Source: Rhyacichthys aspro (lineage: Eukaryota; Chordata; Actinopteri; Gobiiformes; Rhyacichthyidae). From it: a DNA stretch of 64,000 nucleotides. A program made the translations under genes and the position numbers. The DNA is taken from positions 22,562,731-22,626,730 of the forward strand of contig CM072148.1 in the NCBI GenBank assembly GCA_036850595.1, read 5' to 3'. Below are positions 28,490 to 41,580 of the stretch, piece by piece. Numbering within the stretch: the stretch's first letter is position 1; every line of letters begins with the position of its first letter. The notes under the pieces were generated by a model. The model did no database searches. It was given only the letters and a program-made list of their open reading frames with translations, and was not told where the DNA came from.

Positions 28490-28720
28490 CTTAATTTTTA
28501 AATTTCAGGCTTAAAAGCAAACTACTGCTTTTGTGGTCCTCCAAAGTCAGCCTGTCATCAATGGTAGTGCCAAGATATTTGTACTGGTGAACCAATTCTT
28601 CAGACTGAGAGTTATAAAGGACTGGGTAGAGATGCTTTTTCAAAAAATCTGTTGACATCTCCTTAGTCTTGAACACATTCATTTCATTGACTGATAAAGA
28701 CAGATTTTGGTCATCTTTAA
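28490..28720 (-). mobile_element. LINE reverse-transcriptase remnant
   Basis: The minus strand reads MNVFKTKEMSTDFLKK and, further on, EELVHQYKYLGTTIDDRLT. This resembles the conserved NxxKTKEMxVDFRK…YKYLGTxIDDxLTW stretch of fish non-LTR reverse transcriptases. It is short and has no intact flanking domains. Confidence 0.65.
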
Positions 28721-30479
28721 GCTAAACAGAAGACAGCACAACCTTAACCAGCACGCTGCCTGGCCACTACTGTAAGCCAAAACACTCAAAAGCACATGTC
28801 TTTTCAAAAACCTTCAAATAGCATGTTTGAAAATGACAGCATAACACACAGAATCTAAAAACATTCCTTAGTTTCCGACTCCAGGAGCAATGAAGGTCTC
28901 TCTCTAGGTAAATTAGTGATACACAGCTTTTTTCCCAATCACATGTGACACTTAACAGGAACCAAAAGATAGGGTACGTGTTTTGGAATCCAAATAACAG
29001 CTTGAAAAAAGTGGTAAGAAAATGTCTCTGTTTTAATGAATATCTATACCCGGTTCAGTCCTGGTTTAGTCCTTGTCTAGTTCTGGTTTAGTGCTTAGCC
29101 TCATTTTAGTCATATTTTAGACCCAGTTTAGGCTATTCCTTGCTTAATCTTAATATAGCCCTGCTTTACACATGTTTGTTTGGAACTTAATTAAATGATT
29201 TAGATGATATACCTATACTAAAGCTCTACTGTCTGAATAGTAGCATATTAAAAGATTCAAAGTTCCCTCTGTTATAGCTGTGTGTAATCAGGTCAAAGTG
29301 CGTCTGAGCATGTAGGATGCAAACGTATCGCGCTTTAACGCAGCAGTAAAAACATGAGTCTTATCAGTGTTCAGTTTCAGAGCTTTATCTATACCTCACA
29401 GACGTCTGGAGACAGTCAACATGTTCTGCTGCTCCACAAACTTAAGCACAGTTTTTGTTCTACTCAGACTCTCCTCAGCTTGTTCTTCATGTTTGTAGTT
29501 TTAGTTTAGAAAATATGTGCATTTTAAGCTACAGTTATGAGAAGTCAAGTTTAACTGTTCCCCTTTTTTACGAGCACAATTTGGAAATCTGTGACTGTAA
29601 ATAAAGACGACAAAAATAGAGCAAACTGTAAATGATGTAATACGTTGTTGTTAATTTAGCCTATGCTCTACTTCAATCATACACTTGCTGATAGTCAAAA
29701 CAAGTGTAGACCCTATTATTAAATGACGAAAAAGAGTTATAGGAATAAGGAAGTTGGACTCTTAATGCAGTCATTTGCATTAGTTTTAATCAGTGCATGA
29801 AACACTGTAACAGATACAAGGGAACAGTTAAAACATCCAAACAGTCAAAGTCTCGTCTTAGACCTAGTCCAAACTCATGGAGGAAAGTATTTGGTGAAGG
29901 AGGCAGAGCTAGAACAAGATTTTTTCTTAAATATAAAATCAATTAGGTTTATGTAATCCAAAAAACAGATGGGAAAGATGTTGATTGGTCTCGATGTTAG
30001 AGACCTAGACAAGAATAAGTAAAAGGGCAAGACTACAACCTTTACAAAATGGAAAAAAAGACCGGCCAAGTATTTATTCATTAATGTCAAAATAAAGTCA
30101 CGTAATCTCTTCTGTGTAACACACACTTCATTGACAGTTGTAGAAACAAAAGTTAGATTGTTCTCAAAGTGTGTCAAAAAATGAGCAACACACAGAACTG
30201 AAACTCACTGCTCCTGTCTGCTTCTCCAAACTGGGGCTGACAATTACCTGCGGTAAAGAATGAGTTACCATCACTAAGGATCCAACAGACACATACTCAA
30301 TACTGGAGTGTGTCTGTGTTAGCTAATACACTTCACTCTAAAACGATGATGTTCAATGTGAATGATGATCTATGACAATTACACATTATTTTGAAAACTA
30401 TTATATGTAAATAACCTAATATTATTTTTTAATTGTGTGTGGGTCAGCATGTGGAACAAATGCTCTGAATACATTTGAT

Positions 30480-30905
30480 GTGTGTGTATGAACAATTTAT
30501 GACAGGGATGTGAGCATTATTTATATACTTGTGCACAGGCACTTTAAATTAGGCACTTCAAAATAGCTATATTAATAACAAGCACTTTCTGATATTTAAG
30601 CATTGGCACTTCAAAGTAGGTAGATTCCTGACTGGAGCTATATGATATGATATGCACTGTCTGTAAAATTGTACTTTAGATAGGTAAGTTTGTTCTGTGG
30701 TGACTGTTCTGTGTATTGTACTGCATCGTGGTACAGTACTGTCTAGAGGTCTTCTGTATTTGTATCATGTTTTTTCTGTTTGTTTTTTCTTTGTCTGGGA
30801 CTACGGATGAAGCATTGTGCTAAATTCAATGTATTTACGTCAATATGCACTGTATATTCATTAATATGCACTGTCCCAATCCTAATAAACAAATAAATAA
30901 AAAAT
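30480..30905 (+). mobile_element. Probable LINE 3' tail
   Basis: An AT-rich stretch with repeated gcactt words, a tctgggactac segment and a terminal gtcccaatcctaataaac followed by aaataaataaaa resembles the 3' untranslated tail of a common fish non-LTR element. No coding part remains. Confidence 0.4.
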
Positions 30906-31528
30906 ACATTTTAAAAAAGTATGTTCTGTTTACTTTTTGTCAGTCTAATTGTGACTTGCACATTGCCAATGACTCGTGGAAAGACAGAAGCTGTTTTTAC
31001 CGTGACTCAGTAAAGGCAGCAAGACTCAAGCTTCACGAGACGGTGTTGGGTTTCGAACACAACATGGAGCTAAATTTAAGAAACGGACACAGGAGGAAGC
31101 TCACGTGGTCGAGTGGTCTAAGGCCAGGCCAGCAGTGTTTCATGGGACCCATTTTTCAAAAGACTGTGTAATAGATTTGGTCTTTTTTTAGCCTAATGTC
31201 TTCCTTTTATTTCCCACTTAATGCTACTTTTGTCATTTAAGACTTGGTTTTATGTCTTTTTGACTAGTCTCAGCAGTGTGTCCTTTTTAATGATGTTTTC
31301 TTGCTCCTGACTTTAAACACATTTCAGTGACACTTTATAATAACTACGGAGAATTAAGGAGAAGTGAACTTTTGATAACTATGCAATGAATGAATTTATA
31401 AATGCTAAATATTGATTTGTATACATGCATTCAAGCCTGTATCATTAAAACCCATTTTGATGACTTAATGTTGATTATTAATATAGGTGTAATGCTTTGT
31501 ATATGATAAACTAAGATGTTCCAAATAC

Positions 31529-31906
31529 TTAAAGCAACCCTATGTAACTCTCAGGCAGTAGAGAGCACATATGCCTCTCTGCAACCTCCCAGTCAGTTTA
31601 CCACAAAGAGAGAACATGTCTTCTGAAACAGTAGGGTCATATTAGTGTATTTTGACCAAATACGACTCTGCTGTGCAGTGCATTGAAGTGTATTTGCCTA
31701 TTTTCTGTATTATATGTGTAATGTGCAAAAGCTCCTTACTCACATAATCTCTCCCAATATGCCACTGTCCCGAGACACAAAGTTACATTGGAGGTTTCTG
31801 TCCAGCTGAGGGTACTATGTCATTGAGATAGAAAGGATTCTACCAATCTCATGTCTAAGAACCATCAAAATGATTTGGCCTAAACGTTACATGGTGCTAC
31901 TTTAAA
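31529..31906. mobile_element. MITE-like element with ~20-bp imperfect terminal inverted repeats
   Basis: The left end ttaaagcaaccctatgtaac and the complement of the right end, ttaaagtagcaccatgtaac, match at most positions. The interior has no coding potential. The TTAA-like termini could be target duplication or part of the inverted repeat. Family unknown. Confidence 0.5.
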
Positions 31907-32139
31907 GTTTAATCATGTGTAGCTATTATAAAGTGCATTTTCTTTTTATGTTTTTTTCTTAATTCTGAACTTCTGAACTGAACTGTTTTAGTGGCCTAAA
32001 TAAAATCTTTGGCAACCCACTTTTGGTCCTGACCCAGTGAACCACTGATCTTTAGTGTATAGTTATGACATATTACATCAATTATGGATGTGTGTTATAT
32101 TGCCATATTATATTGTTTCCTCCATCTTTAAGCCTTCAG

Positions 32140-32900
32140 TCCTGTTTTAGTCCTTAGTCTTGGTTTAGACCTGGCTTAGACCTTGATTAGCCCGAGACCT
32201 GCTTTTGACCTGTTATTGTCCTGGTTAAGTTTTGGCTTAGTTTTTGGTTTAGACCTAATTCATTCTTGGTTTTATATAACCAAGACCTATACCTTCTCAT
32301 AGCTTTTATTTTAAATTGTGTTCATTTTCCCAAATAATTGAAAACATTTAATTCTGGCTTCTATAAATTTACCCAATAATAAAATAGTCTATACTTTTAA
32401 AACATGATTCTGTGAAAAAAGTTCCAAGGCTCATGCCAAGCTGTTTTATTGTTAAAGGCTGAAAAGCTATATTCTCACACTTAAATGGTACAATAGTAAT
32501 AATACAATAACTGTAATCATCAACTGTAATATTACCCTTAGGGCAATTAGGGACAAGATAAAATAAATAGGCCTGCTAGGTTTTTTAATTGTTGTGGATT
32601 TAATGATGATTGATTTGATGAATTTGCTTAGTCCTGGATTAGTCTTGATTTTAGCCTTAGTCTTAGGTTTGGTCCTGGTTTAATACAACATATAGGCCTT
32701 GATTAAAATATATTAATACAAAGTTTAGTCCTAGGTTTGGATTGATTTCGTTCTGGTTAATCTTAATTTAGTCCTGGTTACCCGTATTTCATTCCTGGTG
32801 TAAAACCCGGGTTTCCACCTGCTCTAGTCCTGGTTTAGCCTCAGATTTAGCCCTGGTTTGGTCCGGGTTTACGCCTCCTCTGAATGATTCACGGTTATAA
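32140..32900 (+). repeat. Degenerate ggtttagtcctg minisatellite upstream of the CpG island
   Basis: Patches of cctggtttagtcc-type units at 32140-32275, 32625-32770 and 32815-32900 lie directly next to the GC-rich island taken as the tmem63b promoter region. Confidence 0.75.
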
Positions 32901-33216
32901 TTTGGTCCTGGTTGTTTTACCGCGGACATCGTCGCCACATGGGGCTGGTTCACCGCGGGGAAAGATGCAGGGACACGGACAGAGGACAGCAGCTCCGTGT
33001 CCTCTGCGTACGCATTATATAACCCCCTCCTCCTCCTCCTCTCCCTGAAAAAGCACCAGAGCCTGGATGGATGCTACCGGCGCACCGCGACAGAGCAGGC
33101 CGCCTATGGAGCGTCCACGAGCGGCCTGCGTCTGAGCGAAGCCCCGCTGAAGAGATCAAAGAAAGCCGCTTGTGTCTCAAAGCGCCAGATTAAACCAATT
33201 AGAAGAGCGCCTTACC

Positions 33217-33560
33217 TGATCACAGGAAGCCGCCGGCCGTCCTCACAGCCGCCGCTAAATCCGCTACAGATCCACCGAGCAGGCCATCCCACGAAACACG
33301 TCGAAAATTCGGTCACGGAAAGAGCGAGAAGAACCGTGAGCAGAGAGCGCCGAGGAGAGGACGGGTCGCAGCAGAGAACCTCTCCGCCGGCCGCGCAGTT
33401 CTCCGAGAGCCGCTGAGAGCCGCTGGTCCTCCGCCTGGTTCCTGTCGCTGGAAAATGGAGGCGCTCTGTGGCTCGGAGTCTCCGGGAATAGAAACACACG
33501 ACGGAGCCCGCTGCAGGGACCACACAGGCCGACAGAGGGAGCCACACACCGCTCCTTCAC
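33217..33560 (-). other. tmem63b: Probable non-coding first exon and CpG-rich promoter region of tmem63b
   Basis: A GC- and CpG-rich island (about 32930-33560) contrasts sharply with its AT-rich surroundings. On the minus strand it contains a consensus 5' splice site, gatcag|gtaagg, with the exon ending at 33216-33217. The first tmem63b coding exon has a good acceptor (ccctctgttcag, exon from 26422) 42 bp before its ATG, so it needs an upstream partner. A 5' UTR exon here, with an intron of about 6.8 kb, is the simplest explanation. The 5' limit is unknown. Open frames across the island on both strands have no family resemblance and look like GC-driven artefacts. Confidence 0.6.
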
Positions 33561-35267
33561 AATAAAAGACACCTCCATTCATTCACAGACATTAAGAGGA
33601 GGACAGCTCCAAAATATTAAATAGGCTACTTAAGTTAGTTCACAATATAAAATGAATTGTTGGGCCCTGGCTCCAACACACAGTAAGTATACGGCATTAA
33701 ATATCTCGCCTACTTTGTGTATAAGTGAAAATCAATGCACTTGTCATCAAAACTCATCAGAAAACCACAATTTACAATAAGAAGAGCCCACATCCATGAC
33801 TGGAAATGTGAAATTGCCCACAAATAATGAGGCCATTTAGCTAGGCTTATAACTGTGTTCCCAGCACATAAATAACAAATTATATATCTCTATAAATCAA
33901 TAAATCTATTTCTATCTTTTTTTCCGCTTAAAGTGACCCAGTGTTTATTAAAAGTGTGTCTATGGGATCAGTAGTGATTTTGATACATGACTGATTTTTA
34001 TTCTGTTACTCATGTATTTAGCCACAGATCTTAAATAATAAGGTCCATTTCTCAGCAGCATACATAGTGTAAATGTATACAGCTCTTGTTTAAATGAACA
34101 GCACTCAGTTCCAACATGACCATTTTTCCCTGGCCCCACTTACAGCTGGTTTAATCAATGTCTGTGACATTGCTCCTGTCTTCTTCTCCAAACTGGGAGT
34201 GGGCTGACAACTGTATAAATTAGCTATAGGTAAATACTGAAGACAAGACAAATTCCAATCAATACTCTCATTGAAATTGCAATAAACTACTGTATTTTGA
34301 ATCGTGTCATGTCACTGTGGAGCTGCTGCGGTTACACAAGTGTCCACTAGAGAGCGACATATCCTGTATCGAGAAAGTGCCTCACTAGTGAATGAGAACA
34401 ACATCGAATAGTGGACAGCCTGTTTTTAATTTATTAATTTAGCTACATATGTTGTAATATGGTAAACTAATTATACTTCATTGTAACACCACAACTTTAT
34501 TTATTTTAAATAGTAGTAGTAGACCTGGCTTGTTCCAAGTAAAGTCCTGTTTGTTTAGCCTTGGTGAAGTCACAGTGGAGGCTGTACATAGAAAAGCACA
34601 CTGACAAATCGTTATTAAATTCCTTTGTCCTTGATCAGGAACTTCGAGTCACAACACATGTGATTATTAAACTAACCAGCAATTAAAAAAGTGACCTGAA
34701 GTGACAACAAACCTTGACACAAAGTCTTGAAAGTCTTGGATAAAGTCCTCAGTGAACCATAATGTACAAAAGATTAAAACACACAGCAAGAAAATACTAA
34801 ACTATTTTAAAAGAGATTAAGGACAGCAGTAAAAATGGTGCACACACAATCATTTCCAGTCCTAGTAAAGGGCTGTGCCTCTTACTGTTACTACAGTTTT
34901 AGTGACTCTGTATTTTGTTTTAGTAAGACACTTCTAAGTCCAACGAGCGTAAGAAAAAAGGGAGTTCGTTCCAGAGTCTGGAGTGTAGTCTCTTTAGTGT
35001 GACTTTGTTAAATTTGGTTTACATTTTTGCTTTCCTTTGTTAGACTTACATTAGGTTAGATCAGATGTGATCACGCATGACAGAGCCTCTTTTTGTTACA
35101 TTAGTTTTAAGTAGCACCTATTAAAGCCCTTGGTTGTCACTTTTGGGATTAATTCCCAAAATTAATTTTAGTTTGTCAGTTCAGTTTTACGTGATGGTTT
35201 TATGGATCTTTATGACTGAGGTCTAAATCTACCTGCTGAAGACCCATAATCTATCCTGCAAATCTCT
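33561..35267. other. Non-coding, nothing recognised
   Basis: This AT-rich stretch has no conserved frames. One short motif, gctcctgtcttcttctccaaactggg at 34173-34198, is shared with 30210-30235 (split here only for description), which suggests an old interspersed repeat. Confidence 0.5.
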
Positions 35268-35367
35268 NNNNNNNNNNNNNNNNNNNNNNNNNNNNNNNNN
35301 NNNNNNNNNNNNNNNNNNNNNNNNNNNNNNNNNNNNNNNNNNNNNNNNNNNNNNNNNNNNNNNNNNN
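35268..35367. other. Assembly gap (100 N)
   Basis: Exactly 100 N, the usual placeholder for a gap of unknown length. It lies about 0.5 kb before a large minisatellite. Sequence may be missing, and the relative placement of the two sides depends on scaffolding. Confidence 0.99.
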
Positions 35368-35879
35368 GTTTTTCTTGATGATGAATTCAAAGTGAAACAG
35401 GATTTGAATAGGGTCTCCAGTTTTTTATTCAGACAATACAGGCCATTCAGTTCAGAAGGATCAGGTTCCTCTGTCTTTGTTTACTTCATGAAAAGTAGAG
35501 CATTACACATACCACCAGATTTAGTAAGGCTTCTTCAAAGACTTGCTTTAGGCCTGGTTGAATAGTATAAGTATAACTGCTTTAAAGATACATCTGCTTT
35601 CTCTTGCTCTGTCTATTGTGCAATAATCCACAATAATCTTTTCTCTGAACATGGTCTTTCTCTGACTCCAGTCACAATCAGGACTCTAATTTTCCTTCTA
35701 AATTTGGATTTGAAACTCTTAGGTGTGTATATATACATATATATAGGAAGTATAAGTCATTTGTCTCCCATAGTCTTTGTTTGATTTGATGTGAGTCTCT
35801 ACTCGTTAGTGTTCAGTCCTGAGTCTGAGTCACGGGGCAAGTTCAAACAAGTCTGTCATGACACATAGAGGAGACCAGC

Positions 35880-37480
35880 CTAGGACTAAAACAGCACTAA
35901 CACTACAACAGACCCAGCCCAGGACTAAAACAGAATAAGACTACAACAGACACAACCCAGGACTAAAACAGAATAAGACTACAACAGACACAACCCAGGA
36001 CTAAAACAGAATAAGACTACAACAGACACAACCCAGGACTAAAACAGAATAAGACTACAACAGACACAGCCCAGGACTAAAACAGAATAAGACTACAACA
36101 GACACAACCCAGGACTAAAACAGAATAAGACTACAACAGACACAACCCAGGACTAAAACAGAATAAGACTACAACAGACACAACCCAGGACTAAAACAGA
36201 ATAAGACTACAACAGACCCAGCCCAGGACTAAAACAGAATAAGACTACAACAGACACAACCCAGGACTAAAACAGAATAAGACTACAACAGACACAACCC
36301 AGGACTAAAACAGAATGAGACTACAACAGACAACCCAGGACTAAAACAGACTAAGACTACAACAGACACAGCCCAGGACTAAAACAGAATGAGACTACAA
36401 CAGACACAGCCCAGGACTAAAACAGCACTAACACTACAACAGACCCAGCCCAGGACTAAAACAGAATAAGACTACAACAGACAACCCAGGACTAAAACAG
36501 AATAAGACTACAACAGACACAGCCCAGGACTAAAACAGACTAAGACTACAACAGACACAGCCCAGGACTAAAACAGACTAAGACTACAACAGACACAGCC
36601 CAGGACTAAAACAGAATGAGACTACAACAGACACAACCCAGGACTAAAACAGAATAAGACTACAACAGAATGAGACTACAACAGACACAGCCCAGGACTA
36701 AAACAGAATAAGACTACAACAGACACAACCCAGGACTAAAACAGAATGAGACTACAACAGACACAGCCCAGGACTAAAACAGAATGAGACTACAACAGAC
36801 ACAGCCCAGGACTAAAACAGAATGAGACTACAACAGACACAACCCAGGACTAAAACAGAATAAGACTACAACAGACCCAGCCCAGGACTAAAACAGAATG
36901 AGACTACAACAGACACAACCCAGGACTAAAACAGAATAAGACTACAACAGACACAGCCCAGGACTAAAACAGAATAAGACTACAACAGACACAACCCAGG
37001 ACTAAAACAGAATAAGACTACAACAGACACAACCCAGGACTAAAACAGAATGAGACTACAACAGACACAGCCCAGGACTAAAACAGAATGAGACTACAAC
37101 AGACACAGCCCAGGACTAAAACAGAATGAGACTACAACAGACACAACCCAGGACTAAAACAGAATAAGACTACAACAGACCCAGCCCAGGACTAAAACAG
37201 AATGAGACTACAACAGACACAACCCAGGACTAAAACAGAATAAGACTACAACAGACACAGCCCAGGACTAAAACAGAATGAGACTACAACAGACACAGCC
37301 CAGGACTAAAACAGAATGAGACTACAACAGACACAGCCCAGGACTAAAACAGAATGAGACTACAACAGACACAACCCAGGACTAAAACAGAATAAGACTA
37401 CTACAGACCCAGCCCAGGACTAAAACAGAATAAGACTACAACAGACACAGCCCAGGACTAAAACAGGATTAAACAAGTAC
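35880..37480 (+). repeat. 38-bp minisatellite array, about 42 copies
   Basis: The unit is built from acacarcccaggactaaaac followed by agaatragactacaacag (38 bp). Variant positions are R in cacaaccc/cacagccc, gaataaga/gaatgaga/gactaaga, and acacag/acccag. Rare units are 1-2 bp or part-unit shorter (about 36330, 36480 and 36660). Copies differ at only a few positions, so the array is young or well homogenised. Edges degrade into cagcactaac units on the left and aggattaaac on the right. Confidence 0.97.
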
Positions 37481-37747
37481 TTTAGCAGGACTAAAACAGT
37501 ACTAAGGCAAGTCGCACTTCTCTGTGAATCCAAGCTGGTGCCGATCCAGTCTAACCCATGTAGCCTATACGTCATTCAGTTTCCTTTTGTGTGACCTTGA
37601 AGTTGATCAGAAGTCTTTTCGTTTCTCACGAATTTGTCAGAAAAAAGACAGGGGAGAGAGGAAGAGAAAGAAACTCAGTCTGAGCTGGACTCTGGGCATG
37701 TGAGAAAACCCACTGAGTCAGGTGGCAGGGTCTGTACTGAAGTGACA

Positions 37748-39257
37748 TAACTCAATTCAATTTTATTTGTATGGCCCAGTTTCACAACAACAAATGCCTC
37801 AAAGGGCTTCTCAAAACAAACAGTAAACATGCAAACAGGTTGAGCAGGACAACAGCCCCTGTCCTTAGAAAACCCAGCCAGAACCACAGAAGAAGGGATC
37901 CACACTGACAGGCCATGCAATAGATGTGTCCAGGACAGTCATTGACAAATAGTCCATTATGTGTACAGGTGAATAAAAAATGTATGTGAATATAGTCCAT
38001 GATAATGTCATCAGGAACAGTTCATCTGAGTGAGAGGAACTAGGGTCAGGAGGGGTCCATGGGTTGGGACAGGATCACAGATGGGCACAGCTAAGGTCCA
38101 GTCATCACTGGGACGTCTAACAGCAGCTGGACATCTGCAACAGTATCCACTCACGTGACTCACCCAGAGGAGACTGGGACAGAGGGACAACTTGTGAACA
38201 GCAATGAACTAAGAAGATATGTAAACCATATTGTAATGAGAGTAAGGACAGAGACAGAGGATAGAAGCTCAGTGTGTCATACTTCCCCCAGCGTCTGGGC
38301 CTAGAGCAGCTTATCTCATCTACTGTATATGTCCTGACCATAGGCCCTTATCTCATCTACTGTATATGTCCTGACCATAGGCCCTTATCTCATCTATTGT
38401 ATTGTTTTGGAAACTCTAGCAATGACCAGTAGCCCTGCATTTTGAGAATGAAGCGCTCTGTAAGACAGGACGGCTCTATGAGGTCTCTGAGATAGGAGGG
38501 GGCCTTCCCACTGAGGGCCTTATAAGTAATGAGAAGGATTTTGAACTTAATTCTAAATTAAATTGTAAGCCAGTGAAGGGAGGCTAACACTGGAGTAATG
38601 TGCTCTTTTCTGTTTGTTCTTGTTAATATTCTAGCTGCTGCGTTTTGGACAAGCTGAAAACTTTTCAAGGAGTTATTTGGGCATCGTACCAGCAGAGAAT
38701 TACAGTAGTCTAACCTCGATGTAACAAATGCATGGATTACTTTTTCAGCATCACTTTTAGATAAGATACTCTTAATTTTGGCTATGTTGCGCAGGTGAAA
38801 AAATGCAGTTTTACAAGCTTGATTAATGTGTGTTTTATATGATAAATGTCAACCATTACTCCAAGGTTCCTGACAGTTGAACTCAAAGCTACTAACACCA
38901 TCTGAATTTACTATTTGGTTTGATCGTGTGTCTCTTAGATTTCTGGGGCCTGGTATGATCACCTCCATTTTTCCTTGGTTTAGGAGAAAATATAGTTCGT
39001 AACTAAACATCCAGGTCCTTATGTCTTTCACACACTCTTCTAGTTCGCTTATAGGATTGTTTTTATTGGGTTTAATCGATAGATACAACTGGGTGTCATC
39101 AGCGTAGCATGTTTTCTGATTATATTGCCTAAGGCATGTACAATGTAAAAAGAGTAGGACCTAATACAGAGCCCTGTTGTACTCCATGGCTAACTACTGT
39201 GCACACTGATGATTACTCATTGACTCTAACAAACTGGTACTGTCAGATAAGATTTAA
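37748..39257 (-). mobile_element. LINE, 3' portion (RT palm to 3' tail)
   Basis: Minus-strand frames include the reverse-transcriptase catalytic box YADDTQLYLSIKP (39075-39115), LNQGKMEVIIPGPRNL, and QLVQNAAARILTRT followed by HITPVLASLHWL (about 38560-38660). The element ends in the fish LINE tail, read on plus as attcaattttatttgtatgg at 37745-37765. Frameshifts and stops are present, so it is inactive. It continues at 41903-42600 beyond an inserted element. Assignment within the jockey/L2/CR1 group is not resolved. Confidence 0.85.
38311..38402. repeat. Short tandem duplication, ~41-bp unit
   Basis: The segment cttatctcatctactgtata through ccataggcc occurs two and a half times in tandem inside the LINE 3' region. 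Confidence 0.85.
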
Positions 39258-39287
39258 CCCTCCTACACCCCTTTAACTTTTGTAACA

Positions 39288-39527
39288 TCAGTCGCCCTAA
39301 CACACAAAAAAATGCTCCAATAAAGAGTGACATAGAAATATTATCTAATAATTAATAATTGAATTTTTTTTCAATAGATACTATTATTAGCTTCAGTCCT
39401 CACCATACATAGCAAATACGTATTGTGTTTCCATAATTAACCCCTTAAACACCAGGTTTTGTGATTAGAACCTGATTTTAAAAATATGACAAAAAACACA
39501 AAAAGTGAATAATTTATAAATAATTAT

Positions 39528-39558
<31 letters not shown>

Positions 39559-40150
39559 TGTGTAGTGTCAGATTATATGAAAAAGTCACCCTAGAGCACA
39601 AAAAATGCTCCAATAAAGACTGCTATAGAAATATTATCTAATAATGAATAATTCAATTTTTTAATGGATACTATTATTAGCTTCAGTCCTCCCCATACAT
39701 AGCAAATATTTATTGTGTTTCCAAGATTTAACCCCTTAAATGCCAGTTTTTTTGTGATTAGAACTTGATTTCAAAATAGGAGAAAAAAAAACACAAAAGT
39801 TAATAATTTTCAATACAATAAATGCAAATTACATATTTTTTGTGGGGGATTATCAGAGCCTGGGATTGTCAAAAATTGGCATCAAGTTTGATTTTGCTTC
39901 ATTTTTATTTTTTGTGTAGTGTCAGATTATATGATAAATGTCACACCTGTTGCCCTAGAGCACAAAAAAATGATCCAGTAAAGACTGCCATGGAAATTTT
40001 ATCTAATATTGCATAATTCCATTTTCTTTAAAAGGATACACACCATACACAGCAAATATTTATTGTGTTTCTAAGATTTAACCCCTTGAATGTCAGTTAT
40101 TGTGATTAGAACTTGATTTCACTATAAGACAAAAAACACAAAAAGTGAAC
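39288..40150. repeat. Three tandem copies of a ~300-350-bp unit
   Basis: Copies begin near 39288, 39588 and 39950 and share acacaaaaaaatgctccaat, agaaatattatctaataat, catacatagcaaat and taaccccttaaaYRccag blocks. They differ by indels, including an (AAT)n run at 39529-39555. Confidence 0.85.
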
Positions 40151-40324
40151 ATTTTCTACCGCTTGGTCCTCTTGGAGCCTATCCCAGCAGCTTTGGGCAT
40201 TGGGTGGGGTACAGTCTGGACAATGGCCAGTTAGTTGCAGGGTTGACACTTAGAGGCAGACACTGAGAGACAACCATTCACTCTCACATTCATTCACTTG
40301 GGATACTTTAGAGTTGCCAATTGA

Positions 40325-40374
<50 letters not shown>

Positions 40375-40440
40375 TGTCTTTGGACGGTGGGGGGAAGCTG
40401 GAGGACATGCAGACTCCTCACAGAAAGACCAGAGTTAGCT
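40150..40440 (+). mobile_element. Common fish interspersed repeat (cttggagcctatcccagcag type)
   Basis: The order ggagcctatcccagcag, ggggtacagtctggacaa, gccagttagttgcagggt, caaccattcactctcacatt, tagagttgccaattgacct, gcatgtctttggac matches a repeat that is very abundant in fish genomes (recalled, class not assigned). An (AT)n tract interrupts it at 40327-40371. Confidence 0.65.
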
Positions 40441-41342
40441 GATGATGTTTTGAGTTGTCCACAATCAGCCAAGGATGTTTGAATTGGCCAGAACTAGCCA
40501 AGGATGTTTGAGTCGGCCAGAGATTGAGCTCACGACCTTCTTGCTGAGTCTATCACAGTCCGGGATTGTCAAAAATTGGCAGCAAGTTTGATTTTGTTTC
40601 ATTTTTATTTTTTGTGTGACAATAATATCAATAATTTCATCTGTGATGGAAAAAGAAAAAGATGTCGTGAATCTAGGAGGCAGCGTAGTGGGTGATCCCT
40701 GGACGAGGGATCCCAGCAGCCCGGTACGGAATGGCATTCTCCGCAGTCAGGGACCAGGTAACGCCACTCCTCGATATCCAGGTGGGACAGGGCTTGCTCC
40801 CTCACCCCCTCGCTCCTTCAACTCCATCTCTTCTTCCTCACTCTCCTCCTCCGAAGTGCCCTTGGCCGGTTGTATCCTATCCTCTAAGTATCACATAATG
40901 TCTTGCTCTGGGATAACACCTGTGTAGACAAAGCCAGACAAGCAAGTTTTTTGTTTTTTTTTAGATTACTTTGGAAGTGAGCCTTTGATATTTTTTGCAT
41001 GTATGATGAGGTTTTGATAGGTGCAGAAGCTTTGAACTTTGTGCACTTTATCGATTTGAACTGAATAGAATTCAACTTGTTGGCAACAGTAATGCATTTC
41101 TCGGTAAGGCATTTTGGATGCGGACACACACATACACAAACACACTAATTTCACACCCAAATCATTTTAGTTCTGAATATTTATTGAATTGGCCCTACAG
41201 GCACGATAATTTATACAACCATCAATGGGGCCATTGCCCCATTTTGAATTCTCCCTCTCATATATGGGAAAAATTATGCCATCTAGTGGAAAACAATATA
41301 TAATAAGTAAAATTCTTGTCCCTCACTATCATGAATCCATGA

Positions 41343-41483
<141 letters not shown>

Positions 41484-41580
41484 ATTTATACAGCAATGGC
41501 AGTGTATTCAAAAAACATTGTTTTTAATGGAAATCAATGTCACAAAAAATGACAAAGGACGATGGGTGTTACTATTTGCA

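Noticed and set aside
29875..30177. 100-aa minus-strand frame
   Set aside because: Low-complexity hydrophobic composition with no recognisable domain. Probably chance or a decayed repeat.
30845..31171. 108-aa plus-strand frame
   Set aside because: No similarity to a known family, starts in a LINE-like tail and has no splice or promoter support.
32950..33582. Overlapping 76-139-aa frames on both strands in the GC-rich island
   Set aside because: Stop codons are rare in GC-rich sequence. The products have no recognisable family, and the minus strand there is better explained as a non-coding first exon.
35880..37480. Regularly spaced repeats that could be mistaken for a CRISPR array
   Set aside because: Eukaryotic context, contiguous 38-bp units without unique spacers, and no cas genes. 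It is a minisatellite. The same applies to 44335-45116.
40616..40927. 103-aa plus-strand frame inside the piggyBac-like element
   Set aside because: Antisense to the only weakly transposase-like segment; serine/proline-rich, with no domain recognised.
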